DNA of 23,437 nucleotides from Candidatus Colicola coprequi (GCA_018065765.1 JAGHSR010000096.1:1-23437); one strand, 5' to 3'; shown: positions 5,647 through 15,535, numbered from the stretch's first letter. Made by a program: numbers and translations. Notes: generated by a model not told the origin, from the sequence alone.

Positions 5647-7116
5647 ATGTCATTAGTTACCGAAAGAATCATGCAAGAAGGACTCACATTCGACGATGTC
5701 CTGCTCGTTCCGGCTTATTCAGAGGTGCTTCCCCGCGAAGTCTGTCTGAAGGCTAAGTTCTCCCGAAACATCAATCTGAACATCCCTGTTGTATCTGCAG
5801 CCATGGATACGGTCACAGAGGCTCAGATGGCTATTGCTTTAGCTCGAGAGGGAGGTATAGGTGTGATACACAAGAACATGAGCATTGAGGAGCAGGCGGT
5901 ACAGGTGCGCCGTGTCAAACGTGCAGAAAATGGCATGATAGATGATCCCATCACTATTCATCGCCAACAGACTGTGGGAGATGCTCTACAACTTATGCAC
6001 GACAACCATATCGGAGGTATTCCCGTGGTGGACGAAACGAGCAAATTGGTGGGTATAGTGACCAACCGCGATTTGCGATTTCAGACCGATATGAGTCGTC
6101 CAATAGATGAAGTGATGACCAGCAAGAACCTCGTCACCATCACTAATACAGACCAACAGAGCGTACTCGAAGTGCTGCAAGAGCACCGTATAGAGAAACT
6201 GCCTGTTGTCGATAAGGCGGGTAAACTCGTGGGACTAGTTACTTACAAGGATATCACCAAACTCACCGATTTTCCCAATGCCTGCAAGGATAGCAAAGGG
6301 CGTCTGCGCGTAGCTGCGGGAGTGGGTATCACACCCAACTACATGGAGCGCGTAGCTGCTTTGGTCAAGGAGAGTGTGGACGCTATCGTTCTGGATTCCG
6401 CACACGGTCACTCACGCAATATAGTGGAGGCACTACGTACCATCAAGGCTAAATATCCTCATTTGGATGTTGTGGTTGGCAATGTAGCAACCGCTGAAGC
6501 TGCCAAGTACCTTGCTCAAAATGGTGCTGATGGCGTCAAGGTAGGTATAGGTCCCGGCTCTATTTGTACAACCCGCATCATCGCGGGTGTGGGAGTACCC
6601 CAACTGACGGCTATCTTCGATGCAGCTACTGCGCTGCGTGAAATGGGTGTGCCTGTTATTGCGGATGGAGGATTGCGCTACTCAGGTGATGTGGTCAAAG
6701 CTCTGGCAGCCGGTGGCAATTGCGTGATGTGTGGCAGTATGTTTGCCGGCACCGAAGAGGCTCCCGGAGATACGATCATCTACAACGGACGTAAGTTCAA
6801 AGCGTATCGCGGCATGGGCTCTATCGACGCGATGAAAGCCGGATCGGCTGACCGTTACTTCCAAGCCGGCGAACAGAATGTAAGCAAACTGGTCCCGGAA
6901 GGTATCGTGGGACGTGTACCCTACAAGGGCAGTGTGTCCGAAACAATCTACCAACTCATGGGCGGTCTGCGTGCCGGAATGGGATATGTGGGAGCACGTT
7001 CCATCGAGGAACTGCAGCAGGCTAAGTTTATTCGCATTACCGCCAATGGTATGGTCGAGAGCCATCCGCACAACATCACTATCACCAGTGAAGCCCCCAA
7101 CTATTCACAAAACTAA
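5647..7116 (+). CDS. guaB: IMP dehydrogenase
   Basis: It oxidises IMP to XMP with NAD+, the first step of the GMP branch. The 489 residues have the expected layout: N-terminal barrel strand FDDVLLVPAYSEVLP, paired CBS domains at roughly residues 95-205, and the catalytic loop GSICTTR with C307. GVPVIADGGLRYSGD, the mobile flap YRGMGS, and a C-terminal HNITITSEAPNYS ending follow; that ending is typical of Bacteroidales GuaB as I recall. It starts 12 nt after pyrB and stands 30 nt before guaA, so the two GMP steps are probably co-expressed with the pyrimidine genes. Confidence 0.97.
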   Translation: MSLVTERIMQEGLTFDDVLLVPAYSEVLPREVCLKAKFSRNINLNIPVVSAAMDTVTEAQMAIALAREGGIGVIHKNMSIEEQAVQVRRVKRAENGMIDDPITIHRQQTVGDALQLMHDNHIGGIPVVDETSKLVGIVTNRDLRFQTDMSRPIDEVMTSKNLVTITNTDQQSVLEVLQEHRIEKLPVVDKAGKLVGLVTYKDITKLTDFPNACKDSKGRLRVAAGVGITPNYMERVAALVKESVDAIVLDSAHGHSRNIVEALRTIKAKYPHLDVVVGNVATAEAAKYLAQNGADGVKVGIGPGSICTTRIIAGVGVPQLTAIFDAATALREMGVPVIADGGLRYSGDVVKALAAGGNCVMCGSMFAGTEEAPGDTIIYNGRKFKAYRGMGSIDAMKAGSADRYFQAGEQNVSKLVPEGIVGRVPYKGSVSETIYQLMGGLRAGMGYVGARSIEELQQAKFIRITANGMVESHPHNITITSEAPNYSQN

Positions 7117-7146
7117 GTTTCTATTTCTTTTTTAATAGCAAATACT

Positions 7147-8097
7147 ATGATTGATGCTAAACAATTTGTCGAAAAGACAGTCCTGGAACTGAAAGAACAA
7201 TTGGGTTCTGACCGCGTTGTTCTTGGTTTGAGCGGTGGCGTAGATTCCACGGTCACTGCTATGTTAATCCATCGCGCTGTAGGTAATCAACTAACCTGTA
7301 TCTTTGTTAACCATGGCCTGCTTCGCAAAAACGAGTTTACCGATGTCTTGGAGCACTACAAAGTGCTTGGTCTGAACGTCAAAGGTATCGATGCCAGTCA
7401 GCGTTTCTACACCGACCTTGCCGGCGTATGCGACCCTGAACAAAAACGTAAAATCATTGGTCGCGATTTTGTGGAAGTATTCTCGGAAGAGGCCAAGAAA
7501 ATCGAAGGTGCCAAATGGTTGGCGCAAGGTACTATTTACCCCGACGTAATTGAGTCCAAAAACGCCAAAGGACAGGTCATCAAGTCTCACCACAACGTAG
7601 GCGGACTGCCCGAACAGCTCCATCTAAGTCTCTGCGAACCACTCAAATCGCTCTACAAGGACGAAGTGCGTGAAGTAGGACGTGCCCTCGGATTGGACGA
7701 GAGTTTCATTGGTCGCCATCCTTTCCCGGGTCCCGGACTGGGCGTTCGTATCTTAGGGGACATCACTCCTGAGAAAGTGCATATCCTGCAAGAGGCAGAC
7801 GATATCTTCATTCGTATCCTGCGCGAGGAGGGACTTTATGACAAGATTTGGCAAGCAGGTGCTATCCTATTGAGCACCGTTCATACGGTGGGTGTGCGCG
7901 ACAATAGCCGTACCTACGAGCATCCGGTGGCTCTGCGTGCTGTACATTCTACCAACGCCATGACCGCTGAGTGGGTGGACATACCCTACGAGGTACTCAA
8001 GAAAGTGAGCAACGAAATCATCACCAAAGTCAAGGGAGTCAACCGCGTTTGCTACGATATTTCTATGAAACCACCCGCAACGATTGAGTGGGAGTAA
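7147..8097 (+). CDS. guaA: GMP synthase, ATP pyrophosphatase part only
   Basis: It aminates XMP to GMP using ATP. The 316 residues contain the PP-loop SGGVDS at 29-34, QGTIYPDVIES, SHHNVGGLP, RHPFPGPGL and the closing KPPATIEWE that binds XMP. The product therefore has the synthetase and dimerisation domains complete. The N-terminal class I glutamine amidotransferase domain (about 190-200 residues in the usual 510-residue bacterial enzyme) is missing. Only 30 nt separate this start from guaB, so it has not been lost to a nearby frameshift. It must use free ammonia or a separate glutaminase subunit, as in the archaeal two-subunit GMP synthase; none is encoded in the window. It follows guaB directly, in pathway order. 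Confidence 0.93.
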   Translation: MIDAKQFVEKTVLELKEQLGSDRVVLGLSGGVDSTVTAMLIHRAVGNQLTCIFVNHGLLRKNEFTDVLEHYKVLGLNVKGIDASQRFYTDLAGVCDPEQKRKIIGRDFVEVFSEEAKKIEGAKWLAQGTIYPDVIESKNAKGQVIKSHHNVGGLPEQLHLSLCEPLKSLYKDEVREVGRALGLDESFIGRHPFPGPGLGVRILGDITPEKVHILQEADDIFIRILREEGLYDKIWQAGAILLSTVHTVGVRDNSRTYEHPVALRAVHSTNAMTAEWVDIPYEVLKKVSNEIITKVKGVNRVCYDISMKPPATIEWE

Positions 8098-8102
8098 GAT
8101 TG

Positions 8103-8136
8103 ATAAAACGTACTTTAAATTGATAGAACAAACCTT
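8103..8136 (+). promoter_or_regulatory. conserved leader element, diverged copy 2 (before purE)
   Basis: The core AATTGATAGAACA at 8118-8130, followed by AACCTT, matches the element before purA (AATTGATAGAACA then TACCTT). An upstream ATAAAAC piece at about 8103-8109 is also kept with a few inserted bases. It ends 14 nt before the purE ATG, in a 53-nt gap. It is less similar than the pyrC/purA pair but lies at an equivalent place, the start of a gene block. Confidence 0.5.
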
Positions 8137-8150
8137 TAGATTTTCCGATT

Positions 8151-8618
8151 ATGAAAGTAGGCGTTATTATGGGGTCAACCAGTGACCTTCCCGTGATGCA
8201 GGCAGCCTTAGATACCTTGGAGCAGTTTGGAGTGGAAGTGGATAAGCGCGTCATCAGCGCACATCGTGCTCCGCACGCTCTCATGGAGTGGGCTGAGTCG
8301 GCTCAACAAAGAGGCATCAGCATTATCATTGCGGGTGCCGGTGGTGCTGCCCATTTGGCAGGCGTCATAGCCGGACTTACGCAGTTACCGGTGATAGGTG
8401 TGCCTATCCGATCCAAGACTTTGGATGGATTAGACTCTCTGCTCAGCATAGTACAAATGCCCGCAGGAATACCCGTCGCTACAGTGGCTGTTGATGGTGC
8501 CAAGAATGCTGCTCTGTTGGCAATAGAGATATTAGCTTTGCATAGCAACGAGTTGGCTAAACAGTTGTCGGACTTTCGCAGACAACAAACAGAAAAAGTA
8601 TTAAATACCGTGATTTGA
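8151..8618 (+). CDS. purE: N5-carboxyaminoimidazole ribonucleotide mutase
   Basis: It moves the carboxyl group of N5-CAIR to give CAIR in IMP synthesis. The 155 residues show GSTSDLPVM at 8-16, SAHRAP with catalytic H38 at 36-41, AGAGGAAHLAG at 61-71 and SLLSIVQMPAGIPVATV. This pattern fits class I PurE, which normally works with the ATP-dependent carboxylase PurK. No purK is present in the window, so it lies elsewhere or the enzyme uses AIR and CO2 directly; I cannot decide between these. It is close in wording to clostridial PurE. It starts the purine block after a 53-nt gap and ends 5 nt before purL. Confidence 0.96.
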   Translation: MKVGVIMGSTSDLPVMQAALDTLEQFGVEVDKRVISAHRAPHALMEWAESAQQRGISIIIAGAGGAAHLAGVIAGLTQLPVIGVPIRSKTLDGLDSLLSIVQMPAGIPVATVAVDGAKNAALLAIEILALHSNELAKQLSDFRRQQTEKVLNTVI

Positions 8619-8623
8619 TATTT

Positions 8624-11600
8624 ATGACAAACTATCGTATTTTTGTAGAGAAACGTCCTCAGTTTCGTGTGGAGGCAGAGAACTTACGTCATGAGCTCAA
8701 CCTCAATCTGATGCTTCACATATCGTCCCTTCGACTGCTGAATATCTACGATTTGTTCGGTTTTACTCCACAATTGCTGGAGCGGTGCAAATATAGCATC
8801 TTTGGCGAAACAGTGACGGATGTGGTAACGGAGCAAATCGACCTAACAGGCAAGCCCTATTTGGCTACCGAGTATATTCCGGGACAGTTTGATCAGCGTG
8901 CTTCTTCAGCCGTGGATTGCGTGCACCTCATAGACCCTTCCGCACAGGTGGAGATTCGCAGCGGACGCCTCATTATATTGGATGAGACGGTGGACGAGGA
9001 TACACTCAACAAGATACGTCACTATTGCATCAATGCAGTAGAGAGTCGTGAAAAAGACTTGTCGCAACTCACCTATACACAGCAAGCTTCGATCACTCCT
9101 CTACAGAGTTTGGACGGCTTCACCTCCATGCCGGCAAGCGAATTTACCGCTTTCCGCAAAGCATGGGGATTGGCTATGAACGAGGACGACTTGCAGCAAG
9201 TGGTGGACTACTTCAAACGCGAAAACCGTCAGCCTACAGAGACTGAACTGCGCATACTCGATACTTATTGGTCAGATCACTGCCGCCACACCACCTTCAC
9301 TACCGAATTGCAAACGATTAAGGTGGACGACAGTTTTATGAAAAATGAATTTGAGGAGTCATTGGCTATGTTCCATCAGATTCGGCACGAATTAGGGCGT
9401 GACCAAAAACCCATCTGCCTCATGGAACTGGCTACAATCGGAGCCCGCTATCTGAAACACAAAGGGCTGCTGGATGATATGGAAGTGAGCGAGGAAAACA
9501 ATGCTTGCTCCATCTATGTAGATGTGGATGTGGACGGACAGAAGGAGAAATGGCTACTTCAATTCAAGAACGAAACCCACAATCACCCCACAGAGATTGA
9601 ACCTTTTGGTGGAGCAAGTACTTGCTTAGGTGGTGCTATCCGCGACCCGCTATCAGGACGTAGTTATGTCTATCAGGCCATGCGTGTCACAGGCGCAGGC
9701 GATATCTACCAGCCGGTCAGCCGTACCTTGCATGGCAAACTGCCCCAACAACTCATTTCTCGCAAAGCCGCTGCGGGATACTCATCCTACGGCAACCAGA
9801 TAGGTTTGGCTACCACGCATGTGCGCGAAATCTACCACCCTGCTTATGTGGCTAAACGCCTTGAAGTGGGTGCTGTTGTCGGTGCAGTCAAGGCTGAGAA
9901 TGTGCGGCGTGAAAGTCCTCAGACAGGTGATGTCATTCTGCTGATGGGTGGTCGTACAGGCCGCGACGGTATAGGAGGTGCTACCGGTTCGTCCAAGGAA
10001 CATACAGAGTCCTCCATCAATACTTGCGGTAGCGAGGTTCAAAAAGGCAATGCACCCGAAGAACGCAAACTACAACGTCTCTTCCGCCGTCCGGAAGTGA
10101 CACGACTAATCAAGAAATCCAACGACTTTGGCGCCGGTGGCGTTAGTGTGGCTATTGGTGAATTAGCTGATGGATTGGATATTTATTTGGACCGTGTACC
10201 TACCAAATACGCCGGTCTTAATCCTACTGAACTTGCTATTAGCGAATCTCAAGAACGCATGGCGGTTGTAGTAGAGGCAAAAGATAGAGCTCAGATGGAA
10301 CAATACTGCCATCGCGACAACATAGAGGTTACTTATGTGGCAGATGTTACCGATACAGGACGCATGCGCCTATTCTACCATGACGAATTGGTGGCTGACC
10401 TTAGCCGCGAGTTTATCGATAGTGCCGGAGCCAAACATTATGCGTGTGCTACCATCAACGAGGTAGAACAGCGTAATCCGTTCTATCAGCACATGCAAGG
10501 AAGTAATCTACAGGAAAAAATGTGCAACATGCTGGCGTCCCCCAACGTCACTTCACAAAAAGGACTGATCGAATGCTTCGATGCCACCATCGGTCGCTCC
10601 ACCGTCCTGATGCCCTTTGGAGGCATGTACCAGCAGACAGAGACACAGGTTAGTGTGCAGAAACTGCCTACCGACGGTTTTACCAATACAGCTTCAGTGA
10701 TGGCTTTTGGTTTCAATCCTTTCATCTCCGAGTGGAGCCCTTATCACGGTGCTGCATACGCTGTGGTGGAGGCATGCGCTAAGGTGGTGGCTGCCGGTGC
10801 TGATTACGAGAAAATGCGTTTCTCTTATCAGGAGTACTTCGAGCGTATGAGCCAGGATGACCCCCACACCTATGGCAAACCTTTAGCAGCCCTACTGGGT
10901 GCCCTGAAAATGCAAGTCGCTCTGGGACTCCCGTCAATAGGAGGCAAAGATAGTATGTCAGGCACTTTCGAACACATCAACGTACCCCCCACCTTGATTG
11001 CTTTCGGTATTACCACAGTTCATGCCAATCACGTCATCTCACCTGAGTTTAAACAAGCAGGAAACGCCTTATATCTGGTTCGCCACACACCTCTAAGTAA
11101 CCATATGCCTAATACCGATTGTCTCAAACGCAATTGGAAACAGATCACCAAGGCTATTCATGCGGGTAAGGTTTGTTCGGCGTATGCTCTTGGCTTCGGT
11201 GGCTTGGGTGAGGCTGTCGCTAAGTGTTCCTTTGGTAATGCTCTCGCTGCTGAACTGACCGTATCAACCAACGATCTGTTTGACTACAATTACGGTTCTA
11301 TCCTGCTGGAAGCCACTACGCCATTGGATTTTGGTTACTGTATAGGACATGTCACGCAGGGTTGTCATCTTATCATCAATGGTGAAACGATAGCACTTCC
11401 CATGCTCTTTGACGCATGCCGCCATGCCTATGCCAAAATCTATCCGGATGTGACGGCACCTAAACCCTTGCCGGTAGCACCCGCGTTTGCTCCATCGCTC
11501 AACAAGCCTATTTATAGGAACTTCCCCGGTACCGCAGTACGTCACCCTATCGTCTATATACCTATCTTCCCGGGTACGAACTGCGACTACGACTCTGCCA

Positions 11601-12352
11601 AAGCGTTCCGTAGAGCCGGTGCAGAGGTAGTGACATCTGTCTTCCGCAATCTGACAGCGCAAGATGTCTTGGATAGCATCGAACAGATGAAACAACACAT
11701 TGACCACTGCCATATCCTGATGCTCGCAGGCGGATTCTCCGCAGGGGATGAACCCGATGGCAGCGGTAAGTTTATAGCCAATGTGCTCAACAACGCAGAT
11801 GTGGCTGCGGCTATCGAAGCCCTCATTGCACGCAAGGGACTAATCTTAGGTGTCTGCAACGGATTTCAGGCTCTTATCAAGTCGGGATTGTTGCCCTATG
11901 GCAAACTCGGACAGGTAACGACATCCTCTCCTACCTTGTTCCGCAACGATATCAACCGCCATGTCTCACAGATGGTTACTACTGTCGTGCAGTCGGTGTC
12001 TTCACCTTGGCTCAGCTCGTTCCATGTGGGGGATATGCACACGATTGCCGTTAGTCACGGAGAAGGTAAGTTTGTGGTCAGCGAAGAGATGGCAAAACAA
12101 CTCTTCGACAACGGACAAGTGGCTTTCCGCTATGCCGATCCGATGAAGGGAGACGCTACCATGCTCTCACCCGAAAACCCCAACGGCTCCTGCTATGCCA
12201 TCGAGGGGATTATCTCGGAGAATGGACAGATCTTAGGTAAGATGGGACACTCTGAACGATACGAAGAAAATTTATTTAAAAATATAGTTGGCAACAAGAA
12301 ACAGTCTATCTTTGAGAATGCTGTTCGTTATTTCCAACAAAGAAATATCTAA
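8624..12352 (+). CDS. purL: phosphoribosylformylglycinamidine synthase, single-chain form
   Basis: It converts FGAR to FGAM using ATP and glutamine. The 1242 residues combine an N-terminal PurS-like part (start YRIFVEKRPQF, then EYIPGQFDQRA), the synthetase halves with THNHPTEIEPFGG at about 318-330 and GGKDSMSGTF, and a C-terminal glutaminase. In the glutaminase, PIFPGTNCDYDSA starts near residue 980, the nucleophile is C1078 (GVCNGFQ), and the triad ends with H1209 and E1211 (GHSER). I chose the ATG at 8624 over a TTG at 8615 inside the purE stop. The EYIPGQFDQRA type is what I recall from Clostridia; the Bacteroides single-chain PurL I remember differs in its N-terminus. It is followed by purM after 2 nt. 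Confidence 0.96.
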   Translation: MTNYRIFVEKRPQFRVEAENLRHELNLNLMLHISSLRLLNIYDLFGFTPQLLERCKYSIFGETVTDVVTEQIDLTGKPYLATEYIPGQFDQRASSAVDCVHLIDPSAQVEIRSGRLIILDETVDEDTLNKIRHYCINAVESREKDLSQLTYTQQASITPLQSLDGFTSMPASEFTAFRKAWGLAMNEDDLQQVVDYFKRENRQPTETELRILDTYWSDHCRHTTFTTELQTIKVDDSFMKNEFEESLAMFHQIRHELGRDQKPICLMELATIGARYLKHKGLLDDMEVSEENNACSIYVDVDVDGQKEKWLLQFKNETHNHPTEIEPFGGASTCLGGAIRDPLSGRSYVYQAMRVTGAGDIYQPVSRTLHGKLPQQLISRKAAAGYSSYGNQIGLATTHVREIYHPAYVAKRLEVGAVVGAVKAENVRRESPQTGDVILLMGGRTGRDGIGGATGSSKEHTESSINTCGSEVQKGNAPEERKLQRLFRRPEVTRLIKKSNDFGAGGVSVAIGELADGLDIYLDRVPTKYAGLNPTELAISESQERMAVVVEAKDRAQMEQYCHRDNIEVTYVADVTDTGRMRLFYHDELVADLSREFIDSAGAKHYACATINEVEQRNPFYQHMQGSNLQEKMCNMLASPNVTSQKGLIECFDATIGRSTVLMPFGGMYQQTETQVSVQKLPTDGFTNTASVMAFGFNPFISEWSPYHGAAYAVVEACAKVVAAGADYEKMRFSYQEYFERMSQDDPHTYGKPLAALLGALKMQVALGLPSIGGKDSMSGTFEHINVPPTLIAFGITTVHANHVISPEFKQAGNALYLVRHTPLSNHMPNTDCLKRNWKQITKAIHAGKVCSAYALGFGGLGEAVAKCSFGNALAAELTVSTNDLFDYNYGSILLEATTPLDFGYCIGHVTQGCHLIINGETIALPMLFDACRHAYAKIYPDVTAPKPLPVAPAFAPSLNKPIYRNFPGTAVRHPIVYIPIFPGTNCDYDSAKAFRRAGAEVVTSVFRNLTAQDVLDSIEQMKQHIDHCHILMLAGGFSAGDEPDGSGKFIANVLNNADVAAAIEALIARKGLILGVCNGFQALIKSGLLPYGKLGQVTTSSPTLFRNDINRHVSQMVTTVVQSVSSPWLSSFHVGDMHTIAVSHGEGKFVVSEEMAKQLFDNGQVAFRYADPMKGDATMLSPENPNGSCYAIEGIISENGQILGKMGHSERYEENLFKNIVGNKKQSIFENAVRYFQQRNI

Positions 12353-12354
12353 TT

Positions 12355-13383
12355 ATGTCACAACATTATCAGTCAGCAGGCGTTAATCTGCAAGCCGGTT
12401 ACGAAGTAGTTAGCCGAATCAAGTCTCATGTCAAATCCACGCAACGAGTAGGTTCGATGGGTGGGATAGGTTCGTTTGGAGGCATGTTCGATTTGAGCAA
12501 ACTCAATATCAAAGAACCCATCTTGGTCAGCGGTACAGATGGAGTCGGTACCAAACTCAAGATAGCTTTTGGTATGGATCGTCACGACACGGTGGGAATC
12601 GACGCCGTGGCTATGTGTGCCAACGATGTGCTCGCACAGGGTGCCGAACCACTCATTTTTTTAGACTATGTGGCTATTGGTCACAATATCCCTGCCAAGG
12701 TGGAAGCCATCGTGGCTGGTGTGGCGGAAGGGTGCCGTCAAGCGGGATGTGCCCTCGTAGGAGGCGAAACGGCTGAGATGCCGGGCATGTATGAGAATGG
12801 TGAATATGACATAGCCGGCTACACAACAGGTGTGGTGGAAAAATCCAAACTGATAGACGCAAGTAATGTGCAAGTGGGAGATGTATTGGTCGGTATCGCT
12901 TCCACCGGCGTACACTCCAACGGCTTTAGTTTGGTTCGCAAGGTTCTCAGCGATAATAGTTTGGACCTCAATGCTCATTTTGATGTTCTGGGCAACCAGT
13001 CTCTGGGTGAGACGCTGCTCACACCAACGCGTATTTATGTTCGTCAGGTGCTCGAGGTCATTCGCTCATGCAACGTACACGGCGTGGCGCATATCACAGG
13101 AGGCGGATTTGATGAGAACATACCCCGCATATTGCAACCCGGACAGGGATTTTCCATTCAGGAAGGAACATGGCAGATCCTGCCTATCTTCCGCCTATTG
13201 GAGCAATATGGACATATCCCTCATCGCGAAATGTTCAATATATTCAATATGGGTATCGGTATGGTTTTGGCTATGCCGCGCTCCGATGCAGAGCAAGCTA
13301 TCGCTATCCTCGCCAAGTGGGGAGACAAAGCTTCCGTCATCGGTGAAGTCGTAGCTGGAGACAACGAAATCCGCACTTTGTGA
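12355..13383 (+). CDS. purM: phosphoribosylformylglycinamidine cyclo-ligase
   Basis: It closes the imidazole ring, turning FGAM into AIR with ATP. The 342 residues start with YQSAGVNLQAGYE, then show SGTDGVGTKL at 59-68, GIDAVAMCANDVL, and GGETAEMPGMY at 136-146, with HITGGGFDENIPR in the C-terminal half. These are the standard AIR synthetase motifs. It starts 2 nt after the purL stop, so the two consecutive enzymes are translationally linked. Sequence and length match the Firmicutes type. The Bacteroides PurM I know is longer and clearly different, another sign of mixed ancestry. Confidence 0.96.
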   Translation: MSQHYQSAGVNLQAGYEVVSRIKSHVKSTQRVGSMGGIGSFGGMFDLSKLNIKEPILVSGTDGVGTKLKIAFGMDRHDTVGIDAVAMCANDVLAQGAEPLIFLDYVAIGHNIPAKVEAIVAGVAEGCRQAGCALVGGETAEMPGMYENGEYDIAGYTTGVVEKSKLIDASNVQVGDVLVGIASTGVHSNGFSLVRKVLSDNSLDLNAHFDVLGNQSLGETLLTPTRIYVRQVLEVIRSCNVHGVAHITGGGFDENIPRILQPGQGFSIQEGTWQILPIFRLLEQYGHIPHREMFNIFNMGIGMVLAMPRSDAEQAIAILAKWGDKASVIGEVVAGDNEIRTL

Positions 13384-13422
13384 TAATAATCGTCTATCAA
13401 CCACAAAACAATCTATACAATT

Positions 13423-14958
13423 ATGGCAAAAAGAGCATTAGTCAGTGTTAGTGACAAGACGGGTTTGCTTCCGTTTGTGCAAGGATTACAGACTTTAGGG
13501 TGGGAAATCATCGCCACCGGCGGCACTCAACGGCTGCTGGAGGAGGGTGGGGTACACACCATCGGTATCAGCGAGATTACCGGTTTCCCGGAGATTTGTG
13601 ATGGACGTGTCAAAACGCTTCATCCCAAGGTGCATGGAGCACTCCTCGCACGGCGTGACATGCCGTCACATCTGCAGGCACTGCGTGAAAACCATATAGA
13701 CTTCATCGATTTGGTGTGCGTCAACCTCTATCCCTTCCGCGAAACGATAGCCAATCCGGAAACAACAATGGCGGATGCAATAGAGAAAATTGATATCGGT
13801 GGACCATCCATGTTGCGTTCGGCTGCCAAGAACTTCAACGATGTAACTGTCGTGTGCGACCCAAGCGACTACGACACCATCCTTGCTGAGATACGTGCTG
13901 AGGGCAATACCACGCTCAACACACGCTTGCAACTCAGTGCCAAAGCCTATACACATACTGCTCAATACGACTGCTGTATAGCTACTTATATGCGTGAAAA
14001 AGCAGGACTGAACCCAAAACTCTTCTTGGAGTTTGACCTCAAACAGGGCTTGCGCTATGGCGAAAACCCACACCAACAGGCTATGTTCTATGCCGAACCA
14101 ACCTCCAAGTCTTTCTCACTGGCTACTGCACAACAACTGCAAGGCAAGGAACTCAGCTACAACAACATCCAAGATGCCAATGCGGCTCTGTGTATAGCAC
14201 GCGATTTCACCCAACCTTTCTGCTGCGCTCTCAAACATATGAACCCCTGCGGTGCGGCTGTGGCTGCTACCATCGAGGAGGCTTGGCAAAAAGCATACGA
14301 AGCAGATACAGTGAGCATCTATGGCGGCATAGTGGTGTGCAACCGTGAAATCACTCGCACCATCGCCGAAGGCATGAAACCCATCTTCCTCGAGATAGTG
14401 ATGGCACCGTCCTATACACCCGAAGCGATGGAGATATTGGCAACCAAAAAGAATCTGCGCGTACTATGCGTGGACATGACTCCTTCGAGTGAACCTGTTC
14501 ATCAGTATGTTAGTGTCACCGGCGGACTGCTGGTTCAACATCTGGATACACAGATTGAAACCGTCTCATCGGATATGTGCGTCACCAAGACACAACCTTC
14601 GGCTGAACGGATGGCTGATTTGCAGTTCGGCTGGAATATCGTCAAACATGTCAAGTCCAACGCCATTGTGGTCGTTCGCAACGGACAGACACTGGGTGTC
14701 GGTGCCGGTCAGATGAATCGTGTCGGTTCGGCAGAGATTGCTCTTCGTCAGGCACAAGCTGCCGGACATACCACAGACCTCGTCTTGGCTTCCGACGGAT
14801 TCCTGCCGTTTGATGATACAGTGGCTCTTGCAGCCCAATATGGTGTAACTGCCATCGTTCAACCCGGTGGCTCTATCCGAGATACCGATTGCATCACCAA
14901 GGCAGATGAATTGGGAATATGTATGCTGATGACCGGCGTACGTCACTTCAAACATTAA
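13423..14958 (+). CDS. purH: bifunctional AICAR formyltransferase / IMP cyclohydrolase
   Basis: It performs the last two steps to IMP: formylation of AICAR with 10-formyl-tetrahydrofolate and ring closure. The 511 residues have the N-terminal cyclohydrolase domain (ALVSVSDKTG, ATGGT at 31-35, KTLHPKVHG at 64-72, VNLYPF, EKIDIGGPSMLRSAAKN). The formyltransferase domain follows, with catalytic K271-H272 (KHMNPCG) and later QMNRVGS. Length is normal. The preceding 39-nt gap contains no recognisable promoter or hairpin. The wording of the N-terminal domain is Firmicutes-like. It depends on the same formyl-folate pool as PurN and on FolD activity encoded at the end of the window. Confidence 0.96.
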   Translation: MAKRALVSVSDKTGLLPFVQGLQTLGWEIIATGGTQRLLEEGGVHTIGISEITGFPEICDGRVKTLHPKVHGALLARRDMPSHLQALRENHIDFIDLVCVNLYPFRETIANPETTMADAIEKIDIGGPSMLRSAAKNFNDVTVVCDPSDYDTILAEIRAEGNTTLNTRLQLSAKAYTHTAQYDCCIATYMREKAGLNPKLFLEFDLKQGLRYGENPHQQAMFYAEPTSKSFSLATAQQLQGKELSYNNIQDANAALCIARDFTQPFCCALKHMNPCGAAVAATIEEAWQKAYEADTVSIYGGIVVCNREITRTIAEGMKPIFLEIVMAPSYTPEAMEILATKKNLRVLCVDMTPSSEPVHQYVSVTGGLLVQHLDTQIETVSSDMCVTKTQPSAERMADLQFGWNIVKHVKSNAIVVVRNGQTLGVGAGQMNRVGSAEIALRQAQAAGHTTDLVLASDGFLPFDDTVALAAQYGVTAIVQPGGSIRDTDCITKADELGICMLMTGVRHFKH

Positions 14959-14971
14959 CCCCCCTTCTCCC

Positions 14972-15535
14972 ATGACCAATCTTGCTATCTTTGCTTCCGG
15001 AAACGGTACCAATTACGAGGCTATTGTATCTGCCTGTGCCAACGGGCTATTGGACGCTCGCGTGGTGCTTTTGGTTACAGACAACCCCGATGCGTACGTG
15101 CTGGAACGCGCTAAAAAATACGGTACTGCCACTTTTGTTTTTCGTGCCAAAGAGTATGCGTCCAAGGCGGAGTATGAAACCGTCTTGGCAGATGAACTCG
15201 ATCGCCATCAGGTGCAACTCGTTTGCTTGGCGGGTTACATGCGACTCGTAGGGTCCGTACTGCTCTCCCGCTACGCCGGACGTATCATCAATATCCATCC
15301 CTCTTTGCTTCCGGCATTCAAGGGCAAAGATGCAGTCGAACAGGCTCTGGCGTATGGCGTCAAAGTATTGGGAGTCACCGTTCACTATGTGGATGAGAGC
15401 CTTGACGGAGGCAAGATTATAGCGCAACGCGCCTACCCCTACGAGGGCTCTGATCCCGAGGAGGCACATCGTTTGGGACACGAGATAGAACACACCTTGT
15501 ATGTAGAAACCATTCGTCAGTTGATTAACGCATGA
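14972..15535 (+). CDS. purN: phosphoribosylglycinamide formyltransferase, folate-dependent
   Basis: It transfers a formyl group from 10-formyl-tetrahydrofolate to GAR. The 187 residues show FASGNGTN at 7-14, AGYMRLVG near 87-94, and the catalytic N107 and H109 (NIHPSLLPAFKG) with D145 (HYVDESLDGG), the spacing known for PurN. Thus the window uses the folate route, not the formate-dependent PurT. The start is an ATG 13 nt after purH. Its stop overlaps the purD start by 4 nt (ATGA), so GAR formation and formylation are co-translated. Confidence 0.96.
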   Translation: MTNLAIFASGNGTNYEAIVSACANGLLDARVVLLVTDNPDAYVLERAKKYGTATFVFRAKEYASKAEYETVLADELDRHQVQLVCLAGYMRLVGSVLLSRYAGRIINIHPSLLPAFKGKDAVEQALAYGVKVLGVTVHYVDESLDGGKIIAQRAYPYEGSDPEEAHRLGHEIEHTLYVETIRQLINA

